The notes under the pieces are model-generated. The model was not told where the DNA came from. It was given only the letters and a program-made list of their open reading frames with translations, and searched no databases. Shown here one piece after another: positions 8,610 through 17,930 of a DNA stretch of 64,000 nucleotides. A program made the position numbers and the translations under genes. Where the stretch lies: NCBI RefSeq assembly GCF_900111745.1, contig NZ_FOIJ01000022.1, positions 62,001-126,000 on the forward strand. The letters are read 5' to 3'. Positions within the stretch are counted from its first letter, which is position 1. Each line of letters opens with the position of its first letter. Origin of the DNA: Stigmatella erecta. GTDB taxonomy: Bacteria; Myxococcota; Myxococcia; Myxococcales; Myxococcaceae.

Positions 8610-10196
8610 ATGCACGGAACCGCGATGAGCACCTTCGATACTCTCCCTGTCCCTGCCCCTGTCTCTGATTCTCCGCCGCCCCCCGCCCTCGAGCTGGAAG
8701 AGGTGCGCCGCTGCGCACAGCTCCTGGAGGCCATCGTGGCGGACCGCCGGCTCCTGCTCCGGCTTCCCGAGCCGGACCGGATTGCCCTGCTCAGCGCCGC
8801 GGGCAAGGTCGTCCTTCCCGAGCGCGACGTCCGGGCACGCCTCGTCAAGTCGCTGCGCAAGGAGGAGAAGCAGGTCAAACGCAAGAAGGACCAGCTCGTC
8901 CGGGCCTCGACCAGAATCCGCACCCTGCGCCAGGCACCGGTCTTCCAGGCCCCCCCGCCGCTGCTTCCCAGCGAGAACCCGGGACCGGAGCAACTGCTGG
9001 AGAACCCCCGCCACTGCTACGTGTGCAAGGAGGAGTTCCGGCGCGTTCACTTCTTCTACGACGCGATGTGCCCGCCGTGCGCCGACTTCAACTACGCCAA
9101 GCGCTTCCAGACGGCCCCGCTGGACGGCCAGGTGGCGCTCATCACCGGGGCACGGGTGAAGATTGGCTTTCAGGCCTCGCTGATGCTGCTGCGCGCCGGG
9201 GCCCGGGTCATCGCCACCACGCGCTTTCCGAACGACGCCGCCGAGCGCTATGCCCGGGAGCCGGACTTCTCCGATTGGGGCCACCGCCTGCACGTCCACG
9301 GGCTGGACCTGCGGCACGCGCCCAGCGTCGAGCTGTTCGCGCGCTACATGGACCAGACGTATGACCGCCTGGACATCCTGATCAACAACGCGGCCCAGAC
9401 CGTCCGCCGGCCGCCGGGCTTCTATGCCCACCTGCTCGCCAAGGAGCTGCTGCCCGTGAGCGCCCTGCCCCAGGGGTGCGCCCCGCTGCTCGCGGAGCAC
9501 CTGCAATGCCTGGCGAGGGTTCAGCCCGCCCTGGAAGCCGGGAACCCGGGCACCGCCATCACCTGGAGCAGCGCGGACCCGGCGCTCGGCCTGCACTCCT
9601 CGGCGGCCCTGTCGCTGGTGCCCTATGCCCTCGAGCAGGAGGGGGACACGCAGCGGCTCTTCCCCGAGGGCCGGCTGGATGCGGACCTGCAACAGGTCGA
9701 CCTGCGCGAGGTGAACTCGTGGCGGCTGCGGCTGGCGGAGGTGGCGACCGCCGAGATGCTGGAGGTGCACCTGGTGAACGCGGTGGCCCCCTTCATCCTC
9801 TGCGGCAAGCTCAAGCCGCTGATGCTGCGCAACCGCTCCCGCATGGGCCACATCGTGAACGTGTCGGCGATGGAGGGCAGCTTCTCGCGGGGAAAGAAGA
9901 CGGACAAGCACCCCCACACCAACATGGCCAAGGCGGCGCTGAACATGATGACGCTCACCTCCGCGGGCGACTACGCGCGGGACGGCATCTTCATGAACGC
10001 CGTGGACACCGGCTGGGTCACGGACGAGGACCCCATCCTCCACGCCCAGCGCAAGCAGGAGGAGTTCGACTTCCACCCGCCGCTGGACATCGTGGACGGG
10101 GCCGCCCGCGTGGTGGACCCCGTCTTCATGGCCGTCAACTCGGGCCACGGCGCCTGGGGCAACTTCTTCAAGGACTACCGCCACACCGCGTGGTGA
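8610..10196 (+). CDS. Zinc-ribbon protein with short-chain dehydrogenase/reductase domain lacking the catalytic Tyr
   Basis: 528 residues from ATG 8610 (GAGGAG 14 bases upstream); ATG 8625 is an alternative. Residues 60-108 are highly charged and helical. A CxxC-x14-CxxC element (C136, C139, C154, C157) looks like a zinc ribbon. The SDR domain starts at about 172: TGARVKIG (179-186) is the nucleotide loop, NNAAQ (259-263) the NNAG motif, and NVSA (417-420) carries the catalytic Ser. The usual YxxxK is TNMAK (437-441), so Tyr is replaced by Thr. About 110 residues (268-380) are inserted relative to classical SDRs. NAD(P) binding is likely; classical dehydrogenase chemistry is doubtful. Confidence 0.75.
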   Translation: MHGTAMSTFDTLPVPAPVSDSPPPPALELEEVRRCAQLLEAIVADRRLLLRLPEPDRIALLSAAGKVVLPERDVRARLVKSLRKEEKQVKRKKDQLVRASTRIRTLRQAPVFQAPPPLLPSENPGPEQLLENPRHCYVCKEEFRRVHFFYDAMCPPCADFNYAKRFQTAPLDGQVALITGARVKIGFQASLMLLRAGARVIATTRFPNDAAERYAREPDFSDWGHRLHVHGLDLRHAPSVELFARYMDQTYDRLDILINNAAQTVRRPPGFYAHLLAKELLPVSALPQGCAPLLAEHLQCLARVQPALEAGNPGTAITWSSADPALGLHSSAALSLVPYALEQEGDTQRLFPEGRLDADLQQVDLREVNSWRLRLAEVATAEMLEVHLVNAVAPFILCGKLKPLMLRNRSRMGHIVNVSAMEGSFSRGKKTDKHPHTNMAKAALNMMTLTSAGDYARDGIFMNAVDTGWVTDEDPILHAQRKQEEFDFHPPLDIVDGAARVVDPVFMAVNSGHGAWGNFFKDYRHTAW

Positions 10197-10217
10197 GCGC
10201 CCGGCCCGGCCTACCGC

Positions 10218-11519
10218 TCAGAAGACGGTATCGGCCTGGTCAGGAATGAGGAGGCCCATCCCGTCCGTGCAGGGCACGGACGTCCCGTCCGCGGCCTTGC
10301 ACGCCGCCGTCGCACACGCGTAGGGCGCGGCCTGCTGTGGCCGCGGCTGGAGGAACATGGGGTTGATGAGCCACCGCCCATCATCGTTGCGGTAGGCGTT
10401 GCACATCAGCTCCTTCTTGTTCCGGTTGATGGCCAGGCGGAGCGCGGTGGCATCCCGCATGAAGGTCAGATCCGTGTCGGAGTCCCCCGCGGCGAACAGG
10501 GGGCGCTTGCTCAGGTCGGGGTTGGGCTGGAGCGCCTCGGCGCCCGTGACGCCGAAGAGCACCTTGTTGATCCAGCACCGCTTGCCATCGATGTAGGTGA
10601 TGAGGCTGTTGCCCGTGACCTTGCCCTGGCCGTCGTTGGTGCCATCCGGCACCTCGCCGCAGCCCTCCAGGTTGTAGCCAAGCGTGCCTCCCGCCTCGAG
10701 CGTGCGGATGCCAATCACGTGGCTGGCATCGATGCCCACCGACTGGGCCCAGGGCTCGACGACCGCCTGGGGAGAAGCCGACACGACCCAGACGTCGAAG
10801 CCGTTGGCCTGCATGCTCGCCAGCAGGTCCTTCATCTGGTCCGGCACCCGGACCCAATGCGTCACCGAGGCGGTACCCACCGTCTGCTTCGCGTCGATGG
10901 GATTGCGCAGGTTCTCGGCCATGGCGGCCTCGGCCAGGGCCCTCACCTCGGCCCGGGTATGGCCCGCGAGTAGCTGGGCGAACCAGGCATAGGAGGGCTC
11001 CATGCGGCGGTAGTTCCAACCCGCCCACGCGGCCTGGCCCGTGGTGGTCTTCGCCTCGGAGTAGAGGCTCAGCAGCTCCTGGGCACAGGCCGGATTCGAG
11101 GAGGTCGGCAGGCGCGTGCCCGCCTCGGCCAGCGCGCCACAGGCGGCATCGAGCGCCGCGACGGCCTCCCCCGTCAGCAGGTGGCTCGTCAGGCGCCAGT
11201 TCTTCCCCGGGGGCTGAAACACCTCATCGTGCGCCAGCAGGTAGAAGAAGGTGGCGTCCCCGACATCGTTCTTGATGACCGTGTTGTCCCAGTCGAACGC
11301 GGCGATGGGCTTCTTCGCCTCATCGTAGGCTCCCGCGCAGTGGCCGTACGTCTTCATCAGCCCGTCGAGCTGGGTCCGGTTGGTGCCGTACCAGGGCAGC
11401 TCCGGATCCAGCAATTGGCAGGAGACCGCCGCCTTGCCTCCCCCACACCCGGCAAGGCCCAGGGCCAGTGCCAGGGTGCCCACCGCCGTCCGCACCCACT
11501 CTTGCTTCGCAGCCATCAT
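10218..11519 (-). CDS. HAD-superfamily phosphatase lipoprotein, phosphorylcholine phosphatase-like
   Basis: About 433 residues. The start is placed at the double ATG 11519/11516, which has GGGAG just upstream; ATG 11549 would add 10 residues. The N-terminus is a lipoprotein signal with lipobox LAGC (Cys25). HAD motif I is DWDNT (76-80, nucleophile D76, acid D78), motif II is the serine in VVSASPQ, and motif IV is GDSDTD near the C-terminal third. This DxDNT form with a large cap is known from phosphorylcholine/phosphoserine phosphatases. The predicted role is removal of phosphate from a small organic phosphate in the periplasm. Substrate is inferred from family resemblance only. Confidence 0.78.
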   Translation of the reverse strand: MMAAKQEWVRTAVGTLALALGLAGCGGGKAAVSCQLLDPELPWYGTNRTQLDGLMKTYGHCAGAYDEAKKPIAAFDWDNTVIKNDVGDATFFYLLAHDEVFQPPGKNWRLTSHLLTGEAVAALDAACGALAEAGTRLPTSSNPACAQELLSLYSEAKTTTGQAAWAGWNYRRMEPSYAWFAQLLAGHTRAEVRALAEAAMAENLRNPIDAKQTVGTASVTHWVRVPDQMKDLLASMQANGFDVWVVSASPQAVVEPWAQSVGIDASHVIGIRTLEAGGTLGYNLEGCGEVPDGTNDGQGKVTGNSLITYIDGKRCWINKVLFGVTGAEALQPNPDLSKRPLFAAGDSDTDLTFMRDATALRLAINRNKKELMCNAYRNDDGRWLINPMFLQPRPQQAAPYACATAACKAADGTSVPCTDGMGLLIPDQADTVF

Positions 11520-11635
11520 CCGCTCCCGGAACCCCGCGTTTGGAGTCATCGTTCCAGGTCCCCGCAAGGCGGTCCAGCCGGCCCCGGGACGGGTGTCAGG
11601 CGCCGGGGGGCCCGCCACATCGGATACGATGAGGC

Positions 11636-12745
11636 ATGAGCGCTGGCCGTTCCTCTCTCCCGCGACGCATTCCCTACACGGGCATCTGGCTCGACAATTA
11701 CAGCCTGACGGCCGTCCCCGGTGGCGCCCTGCTGGCCGGTGGCGTCGCGTGGCATCCCGACGGCATCGGCTCCAGAAGCCAGACCACCGGGGGCGCGGCG
11801 TTCTGGGAGGCCTCGGCCGAGGCATGGCATCCCCTGGCCCCCTTGCCCAGTCCCAGGCATGACCATGCGGCGGTGACGCTGCCAGACGGGCGGGTCCTCC
11901 TCATCGGAGGGCGTGCCGACCAGATCATGGAGATGAACAGCACCCTGCTCTGGGACCCCAGAACCCAGGCCTTCCAGGAGGGCCCTCCGCTGCGCGAGGC
12001 CCGGGCCCGCCCCGTCGCGGTGACGCTGCCGGATGGCGCGGTGCTCGTCCTGGGCTCCGAGTACGACGATGACCTGGAGCGCGGCACGCGGGCCGAGCTG
12101 CTGCGTCCGGGCGCCAGCGCCTGGGAGGCCGCCGGCCAGACGGCCCGCATCTTCCACACCGGCCCGGTCTGTGTGAGCGGCCGCCAGGTGGTCATCGCGG
12201 GCGGCCGGGACAATGGCTTCGGCTTCGCCATCATCGAGGGCACCCACTATGCGCCGCCCCTGTCGCGCGCCACCGAGCTGTGGGACTCCGAGCGCCGGCT
12301 GTGGCGGACGAGTGGCCCCCTGATGGAGTCCCGCGATGACGCCCAGGGGGTCACCCTCTCGGATGGACGCATCCTCGTCGTGGGTGGCTGGGACCACGGC
12401 CAACTCCTCGCCTCCGCGGAGGTGTGGGACCCGGGCACCGGAAGCTGGAGCGCCGCCGGGACGCTGGCCTCGGCGCGCTCCTCCTTCGCCCTGACGGCGC
12501 TCCCGGATGGACGGGCGGTGGTGTCCGGGGGGCTCGTGACAGGCACCTCCGAGCCCACGGCGGTGGCGGAGCTCTGGAACCCCGAAGCCCGCACCTGGTC
12601 TCTCGGAAAGCCGCTGGCGGTGCCCCGGGCGGGCCACCAGCTGGCGGCCATGGGGGCAGGCACGTTCCTCGTCGTGGGAAATCACTCCCCTTCTCCCGAG
12701 GAGCCTCCGGAGACGAGCTGGGAGCTGTGGCGGCCGGGCGGCTGA
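11636..12745 (+). CDS. Kelch-type beta-propeller protein
   Basis: 369 residues made of repeated blades with the Kelch pattern of hydrophobic strand plus Gly-Gly (LLAGG, LLIGGR, VIAGGR, LVVGGW, VVSGGL), each followed by a conserved Trp (ELWDS, EVWDP, ELWNP). About six blades fit. Such propellers are binding scaffolds. No signal peptide is visible, and no catalytic domain is attached. Myxobacterial genomes carry many such genes. It sits divergent from the HAD lipoprotein gene with only about 116 bases between starts. Confidence 0.8.
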   Translation: MSAGRSSLPRRIPYTGIWLDNYSLTAVPGGALLAGGVAWHPDGIGSRSQTTGGAAFWEASAEAWHPLAPLPSPRHDHAAVTLPDGRVLLIGGRADQIMEMNSTLLWDPRTQAFQEGPPLREARARPVAVTLPDGAVLVLGSEYDDDLERGTRAELLRPGASAWEAAGQTARIFHTGPVCVSGRQVVIAGGRDNGFGFAIIEGTHYAPPLSRATELWDSERRLWRTSGPLMESRDDAQGVTLSDGRILVVGGWDHGQLLASAEVWDPGTGSWSAAGTLASARSSFALTALPDGRAVVSGGLVTGTSEPTAVAELWNPEARTWSLGKPLAVPRAGHQLAAMGAGTFLVVGNHSPSPEEPPETSWELWRPGG

Positions 12746-12754
12746 GGCCGGGGC

Positions 12755-14542
12755 TCACCGCAGCGGCGAGTCCAGGAAGCCGGGCCGGTAGTCGGTGATC
12801 TGCCCGCCGCTGAACGTGAAGCGCTGTCCCACCGAGGGCATCGTGTCGTTGAGCACGTACCCGAAGTCCACGCGGAACGGGTACAGGTTGAACTGCGGGA
12901 ACAGGAAGCGGATCCCCAGGCCCACCGAGTGCACCACCTTCGGCCGCCGGTCGAAGGCGGAGCCCGCGTCGTAGAAGAGCACCCCGCCCAGGTGCAGCGT
13001 CTGGAAGACGACGGGCACGGTGCGGTACTCCAGGTTCACCAGGAGCATCCGCTTGCCCGAGTAGGCATCCGGACGCGCCCCGCGCAGCCCATTGCCGCCC
13101 CCCAGCAGGACGACCCGGTCGAACAGATCATCGATGTTCACGTCCAGCACGCCGCGCGCCACGAAGCGGCCCCCCAGCACGCGCGGGGAGACCTGCTGCA
13201 CCTCGGTGGCCCAGCGCCGGTTGGTCCACCCGCCCCCATCCCCGAGCGCGCGGCGGATGGCCGCCGCCGCCGCCACCGTGGTGAGCGCATCCCCCCACAG
13301 CCACCGGTAGCGCGCCGCCACGCCCAGCTCCGCGTAGTGCGCCGCGGAGGAGAAGACCGGGGGCGCGTACCGGACGCTGGCGAAGACCGAGTGCCCCAGC
13401 TGGTAGTCCTCCGAGAGCGCATACGAGTCCACATCCCGCATCACCTGGTAGCGCGCCTCGAAGGCGGACAGGCTCAGCAGCGCATAGGCGGCGTCCTCGC
13501 TGCGCGGCAGCAGGGTGTCCCGGAGCCAGGCGCGCTGCCCCTCATCCAGCGGCGCCTCCGCGGGGGCGCCATAGTCGCGGTGGTAGGCGGCCACCCCGCC
13601 GCTCACGTTCATCTTGTGGAGCCCGCCATAGGAGCGCGTGTACTGCGCGTCCCCGGACACCTCGCGCGTCTTGTAGATGTAGGGGACCGGATCGCCGTCT
13701 GGGTAGTCCAGCTGCCACACCTGCGTGCCCCGGTACACCCGCGTCGTCGCCACGTTCCAGGACGCGGACGTGGTGATGCCCCACGGCGTGGACAGGGAGT
13801 ACAGCGGGCGCTGGATGGCCACCGAGCCCCGCGAGCCCTCGGGCTTACCGCTCTCGCGCCCCAGGATGAGGGCGGCGCTCTCGCCGAAGTACCACCGGCT
13901 GCCGCCCACCCGCCGGTTGATGTAGCTCTGGCCGAAGCTGAAGGTGTCCGGGCGCAGGATGAAGTCCGCCGCCAGGCGCTGGTTGAGCCCCAGGAAGTTG
14001 GCCTCGGTGCCCTGGAGCTTCAGGTAGCTCACGAACGAGCCCACCACCTCGAAGGTCTGGTTGAGCCGCAGCGACCAGATGTCCTTGGTGATGATGAGCA
14101 GGGCCACCCCGCCGGGGGACTCGCCCTGCACGGCCACCACACGCACCACGGCGAAGATGCCGAGCTTGCGCAGGTTGCGCGTCGTCTCCTGCACGAGCGC
14201 GGCGGAGTACGGCTGGCCGGGCTCCAGCAGCACCTCGCGGCGGATGACGGACTCGCGCGTGCGCGCGTGGAAGAGGTTCAGGAAGTTGGGGTATGGATCA
14301 CTCTCGGCCACCACATCCTCGGCCGCGATGAGGATGGCCTCCAGCCGCTTGCCCTCGGGCGCGGGCTCCAGCGCGCGCCCGTGCTGGGCCAGCCCCCAGG
14401 AGACGAGCGTCTCCTCATACCCAGCTTGCCCCCCGGGCGGAGCCTCGGGCGCCGCCGTCACCAGGGCGGGAATCAGCAGGGCAAGGAGCGCGAACGGCAC
14501 CCGTCCATCTTGGCATGCACGGGGCCGTGAACGAGGCGACAT
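12755..14542 (-). CDS. Omp85/BamA-superfamily outer-membrane protein
   Basis: 595 residues. A positively charged N-terminus and hydrophobic segment ending VTAA form the signal peptide, which favours the upstream ATG 14542 over GTG 14500. A single POTRA-like region (about 60-155) is followed by a long beta-barrel. Near the C-terminus, GGGNGLRGARPDAYSGKR corresponds to the conserved (V/L)RGY/F loop motif of the Omp85 family, followed by typical last strands. It is smaller than BamA (one POTRA rather than five), so it is more like a TamA/accessory member. Role in outer-membrane protein or lipid insertion is inferred. Confidence 0.78.
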   Translation of the reverse strand: MSPRSRPRACQDGRVPFALLALLIPALVTAAPEAPPGGQAGYEETLVSWGLAQHGRALEPAPEGKRLEAILIAAEDVVAESDPYPNFLNLFHARTRESVIRREVLLEPGQPYSAALVQETTRNLRKLGIFAVVRVVAVQGESPGGVALLIITKDIWSLRLNQTFEVVGSFVSYLKLQGTEANFLGLNQRLAADFILRPDTFSFGQSYINRRVGGSRWYFGESAALILGRESGKPEGSRGSVAIQRPLYSLSTPWGITTSASWNVATTRVYRGTQVWQLDYPDGDPVPYIYKTREVSGDAQYTRSYGGLHKMNVSGGVAAYHRDYGAPAEAPLDEGQRAWLRDTLLPRSEDAAYALLSLSAFEARYQVMRDVDSYALSEDYQLGHSVFASVRYAPPVFSSAAHYAELGVAARYRWLWGDALTTVAAAAAIRRALGDGGGWTNRRWATEVQQVSPRVLGGRFVARGVLDVNIDDLFDRVVLLGGGNGLRGARPDAYSGKRMLLVNLEYRTVPVVFQTLHLGGVLFYDAGSAFDRRPKVVHSVGLGIRFLFPQFNLYPFRVDFGYVLNDTMPSVGQRFTFSGGQITDYRPGFLDSPLR

Positions 14543-14685
14543 TTCCAGGGTTGAAATGCACCCAGTTCGCCGTGGAACTGCGTTCTGGTAGACACTCCCC
14601 CCCTCCTGCCGGGGGACTTTTCATTCCGGCGGAACGTTTCACACGCAAGACTACGGGCCAGACCGCATCTCGGGAGCGTATCATC

Positions 14686-15066
14686 GTGGACCCTATTCGT
14701 GGACCCAGGGTCCTCCTGGTGGAAGACAACGAAGACATCCGCGAGGGCCTGAGCACCCTGCTGGAAGCCGAAGGCTACGGCGTCATTCCCGTGGGCACGG
14801 CGGAGGAAGGGCTCGCCCAGCTCCAGCGCCAGCACGTCCACCTGCTCATCACCGACTACATGCTGCCCGGGGAGAGCGGGGGCTGGCTGGTGGAGCAGGC
14901 CATGAAAGAGGGCTGTGTCCGCCAGACGCGGGTGGTGATGATCACCGCGCACCCCCGGGTCGTGCCGCCCTCGGGCGTGCGCATGCTCCACAAGCCGTTG
15001 GACATCAACGAGTTCCTCGGCATCGTGGAGGAAGAGCTCGCCGCCCTGGCCCAGCACGCGGCCTGA
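14686..15066 (+). CDS. Single-domain response regulator (receiver)
   Basis: 126 residues from GTG 14686, which has GGGAG 10 bases upstream; the open frame extends further 5' but overlaps the divergent Omp85 gene and lacks domain similarity. Acidic pocket E13/D14, phosphoacceptor D57 in LLITDYMLP, the switch Thr in MITAH and the Lys in LHKPLD are all present. There is no output domain, so it acts like CheY or a phosphorelay intermediate. No partner histidine kinase lies in the window. Confidence 0.88.
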   Translation: MDPIRGPRVLLVEDNEDIREGLSTLLEAEGYGVIPVGTAEEGLAQLQRQHVHLLITDYMLPGESGGWLVEQAMKEGCVRQTRVVMITAHPRVVPPSGVRMLHKPLDINEFLGIVEEELAALAQHAA

Positions 15067-15079
15067 ACGCGCGTCCCGG

Positions 15080-15943
15080 TCACGCCGTGCGCAAGTCCTC
15101 CGGGCGGGGCGAGGGCAACGTGCGCCCCTGGGCCACGGCCGCCACGATGCGCGCGAGCTGATCCACCCCATCCGAGAGCGCCGCCGGGCCCGGCTGGAGG
15201 ATGAAGGAGCTCTTCACCTCGTAGAGCTGGTCGTCCACCACGGCGCGGACCTCCTTCCAGCCCGGGCGGGAGACCATCTTCTCCCGCTTGGCCTTGCGCC
15301 CACACCAGCTGGCGATGACCGCCTCGGGGTCGCGCCGCGCCACCTCCTCGGGGGTGAAGATGCGGCCCTTGGCCTCCGGGTGGGCGCGGGACTCGGCGCA
15401 CACGTCCTCGCCGCCCACCAGCTCCACCAGCTCCGAGCACCAGCGGATGCCGGAGATGAGGGGCTCGTGCCACTCCTCGAAGAAGATGCGCGGCCGCCGG
15501 GGCAGGGCCTCCGCGGCGTGCGCGTGGCGCTCCAGGTTGGCCCTCAGCGTGTCCGCCAGCTGCTCCGCCGCCTCCGCCCGCCCCACCAGCGCACCCACCA
15601 CGCGGATCGTCTGGAGGATCTCCGCCACCGAGCGCTGGTTGAACAGGTACACGGGCACGCCGCGCTTGCACAGCTCGCGCCCCAGGTCCGCCTGCAGGTC
15701 CGAGAAGCCGAGCACCAGGTCGGGCTTCAGCTCCAGGATGCGCTCGAAGTTCGCGTCCAGGAACGAGCTGACGCGCGGCTTCTTGCGCGCCTCGGGGGGG
15801 CGCACCGTGAAGCCCGAGACGCCCACCACCAGGTCTCCGGCGCCGATGCGGTAGAGCGTCTCCGTCGTCTCCTCCGTCATGCAGACGATGCGCTGGGGGT
15901 ACCGGGGCGCGGCGGCGAGCAGCCGGTCGAGGGAGCCGTTCAT
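15080..15943 (-). CDS. Cobalamin-type ABC substrate-binding (BtuF-like) protein
   Basis: 287 residues from ATG 15943. The fold is that of periplasmic binding family PF01497: QRIVCMTEETTETLYRIGAGDLVVGV at the N-terminal lobe, LKPDLVLGFSDLQ, and ASWCGRK in the C-terminal lobe. These resemble B12/metal-chelate binding proteins. No signal peptide is apparent in this start, and there are no permease or ATPase genes beside it; many annotated cobalamin-binding proteins of this subtype are likewise signal-less. It ends 13 bases from the receiver gene (convergent). Confidence 0.75.
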   Translation of the reverse strand: MNGSLDRLLAAAPRYPQRIVCMTEETTETLYRIGAGDLVVGVSGFTVRPPEARKKPRVSSFLDANFERILELKPDLVLGFSDLQADLGRELCKRGVPVYLFNQRSVAEILQTIRVVGALVGRAEAAEQLADTLRANLERHAHAAEALPRRPRIFFEEWHEPLISGIRWCSELVELVGGEDVCAESRAHPEAKGRIFTPEEVARRDPEAVIASWCGRKAKREKMVSRPGWKEVRAVVDDQLYEVKSSFILQPGPAALSDGVDQLARIVAAVAQGRTLPSPRPEDLRTA

Positions 15944-16280
15944 GCCGGGCACTCTATGCCCGGGAAGACCCCACCGGGCACCTGCCGGCGCCCCGCTCCC
16001 TCCCCCGGCCCGCGCGTGTCCCAGGGCCTGCTGGAGGCTTTGGCGCAGCGCGCCGAACACCGGGCCCCTGGCGGAGGGCCAGAGGGGAACCCAAGCGATG
16101 GCCGGCCACACTGCGCGTGAGAGGGGGCAGGGGTTGATCCCACGGGGGGCGGCCCTCGCCCGGGGCCGGATTTCCGGGCCTGGAGGCCTTCTCCGAGGCC
16201 CGGTCTCTTGGGCGGTGGAACATCCGGTGCTAGCATCCCTGCCCTACTGGCTTTGAAGCCGCCTTGCGGCGGGGGAGCAC
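15944..16280. other. Intergenic region upstream of the kinase operon
   Basis: 337 bases between divergent genes. No convincing coding frame is present: open frames here are rich in Arg/Pro/Gly and have no ribosome binding sites. The right end holds a candidate promoter for the kinase (16209-16236) and the SD GGGGGAG. The rest is GC-rich without repeats that I could recognise. Confidence 0.5.
16209..16236 (+). promoter_or_regulatory. Candidate sigma-70-type promoter of the kinase operon
   Basis: TTGGGC (16209-16214), a 16-base spacer, and TAGCAT (16231-16236) with an extended TGn just upstream. Transcription would start about 38 bases before the kinase ATG. The match is partial. Confidence 0.35.
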
Positions 16281-17930
16281 ATGATTGAAAGCGACGCCTC
16301 TGCGGGGGGCGCGCCACCCCCCATCGAGGACCCCCTGTTGGGCAGGGTTCTCAACGAGCGTTTCAAGATCGTCGAAGCGCTCGGCGCCGGCGGAATGGGA
16401 CGCGTGTACAAGGCCATCCAGTCCCCGCTCGACCGCATGGTCGCGCTGAAGATCCTCAACCCCCAGTACGGCCAGGACAAGGATCCCGGGTTCCAGCGCC
16501 GCTTCTTCCTGGAAGCCAACGTCACCGCGAAGCTGCGCCACCCCAACACCATCACCATCATCGACTACGGGAAGACCGACGACGGCATCTACTACATCGC
16601 GATGGAGTACATCGAGGGGCTGACCCTCTCGCAGATGCTCACCCAGACGGGCCCCCTGCCCTGGCCCCGCGCGCTCAGCATCGCCCAGCAGATTGCCCGC
16701 TCCCTGCGCGAGGCGCACAAGGTCGGCCTCATCCACCGCGACCTGAAGCCCGCCAACGTCATGATTCTCAACCAGGAGAAGGACCACGACCTGGTGAAGG
16801 TGCTGGACTTCGGGCTGGTGAAGTCCTTCATGCCCGACGGGGGCAACTTCCCTGCGGACGTGTCGCTCACCCAGGCGGGCGTCATCCTCGGCTCGCCGCA
16901 GTACATGGCGCCCGAGCAGGCGCGCAACATCTCCGACCCGCGCAGCGACGTGTACTCGCTGGGCGTGGTGCTCTACCAGATGCTGCTGGGGCGCCCGCCG
17001 TTCCTGGCCGAGCAGAGCATCGACATCATCGTCAAGCACCTCAACGAGCCGCCCCCCACCTTCGCGGCCATCTGGCCCAACCACACCATCCCTCCCGAGG
17101 TGGAGGCGCTGGTGATGAAGTGCCTGGCCAAGAGCCCCGCGGAGCGGTTCGACTCGATGGACCGGGTGCTCGACAGCATCCGCCGCACCACCGCCGCGGC
17201 CGGCCTCAGCAGCGGCTTCTACTCGGGCCCCCGCTCCTTCATCACCCCCGGCAGCGGCCCCCACTCGGGCCCCATCAGCCCGCCGCCCTCGCCCTCCAAC
17301 GCCTCCACCATGGCGCTCGACATCTCCGTGGAGGAGGAGGAGCCACGGACGAAGGGGCGCCGCAACTCGCTGGCCATCGCCCTGCTCGGTGGCTCGGTGC
17401 TGGCCGGTGTGGCCGTGTCCCTGGTGTTCGCCCTGAGCACGCCCGCCTCCAAGCCGCCCCCGGCCCCGCTCGTGGCGGCCCCGGCCACGGCGCCTCCCCC
17501 GGCCCCGCCCCCCACGCAAGCCCCCGCCGGCACGGAGCCGGCATCCGATGAGCTCGCCGTGAACCTCACCGGCGAGCCGGAGGCTCCCGCGGCTCCCTCC
17601 GAGGAGGTTCCTTCCGAGCCCGCCGTGCCGGAGCCCGCGGCCCAGGCCTCCCTGGTGCGCTTCCTCATCGCCAGCGAGCCCAGCGGCGCCCGGGTGAAGC
17701 ACCGGGGCAAGGACCTGGGCCAGACGCCCGTGGAGCTGAAGCTCCCGGCGAACGCGGCGGGCCGGGCCAGCGCCGAGCTGACGTTCGAGCTCAGCGGCTA
17801 CCCCCGCGCCACCGTCAAGGCGGAGGGCGAGGGGCCTGAAGTGCGCTTCACCCACAAGCTCAAGAAGAAGAAGGGCCCCTCGCGGCAGCGGCCGGGCTCG
17901 ACCGGTTACAAGGACGATCCCTACCAGTGA
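16281..17930 (+). CDS. Membrane-anchored Ser/Thr protein kinase with C-terminal PEGA domain
   Basis: 549 residues. The kinase domain (30-305) is intact: glycine loop GAGGMG (35-40), ATP-binding Lys57, catalytic HRDLKPAN (152-159), DFG (176-178) and APEQ (210-213). A linker rich in Ser/Gly/Pro, one membrane helix (363-386) and a Pro/Ala-rich region follow. A PEGA-type beta-domain (about 458-527, with SEPSGARVKHRGKDLGQTP) ends the protein on the far side of the membrane. Myxobacteria have many such Hanks-type kinases. The stop overlaps the TonB-receptor GTG (GTGA), so the two are translationally coupled. Confidence 0.93.
   Translation: MIESDASAGGAPPPIEDPLLGRVLNERFKIVEALGAGGMGRVYKAIQSPLDRMVALKILNPQYGQDKDPGFQRRFFLEANVTAKLRHPNTITIIDYGKTDDGIYYIAMEYIEGLTLSQMLTQTGPLPWPRALSIAQQIARSLREAHKVGLIHRDLKPANVMILNQEKDHDLVKVLDFGLVKSFMPDGGNFPADVSLTQAGVILGSPQYMAPEQARNISDPRSDVYSLGVVLYQMLLGRPPFLAEQSIDIIVKHLNEPPPTFAAIWPNHTIPPEVEALVMKCLAKSPAERFDSMDRVLDSIRRTTAAAGLSSGFYSGPRSFITPGSGPHSGPISPPPSPSNASTMALDISVEEEEPRTKGRRNSLAIALLGGSVLAGVAVSLVFALSTPASKPPPAPLVAAPATAPPPAPPPTQAPAGTEPASDELAVNLTGEPEAPAAPSEEVPSEPAVPEPAAQASLVRFLIASEPSGARVKHRGKDLGQTPVELKLPANAAGRASAELTFELSGYPRATVKAEGEGPEVRFTHKLKKKKGPSRQRPGSTGYKDDPYQ

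Noticed and set aside
15879-16256. Plus-strand open frame of 125 codons before the kinase
   Set aside because: Overlaps the cobalamin-binding gene on the other strand and is Arg/Pro/Ala-rich without motif or ribosome binding site.
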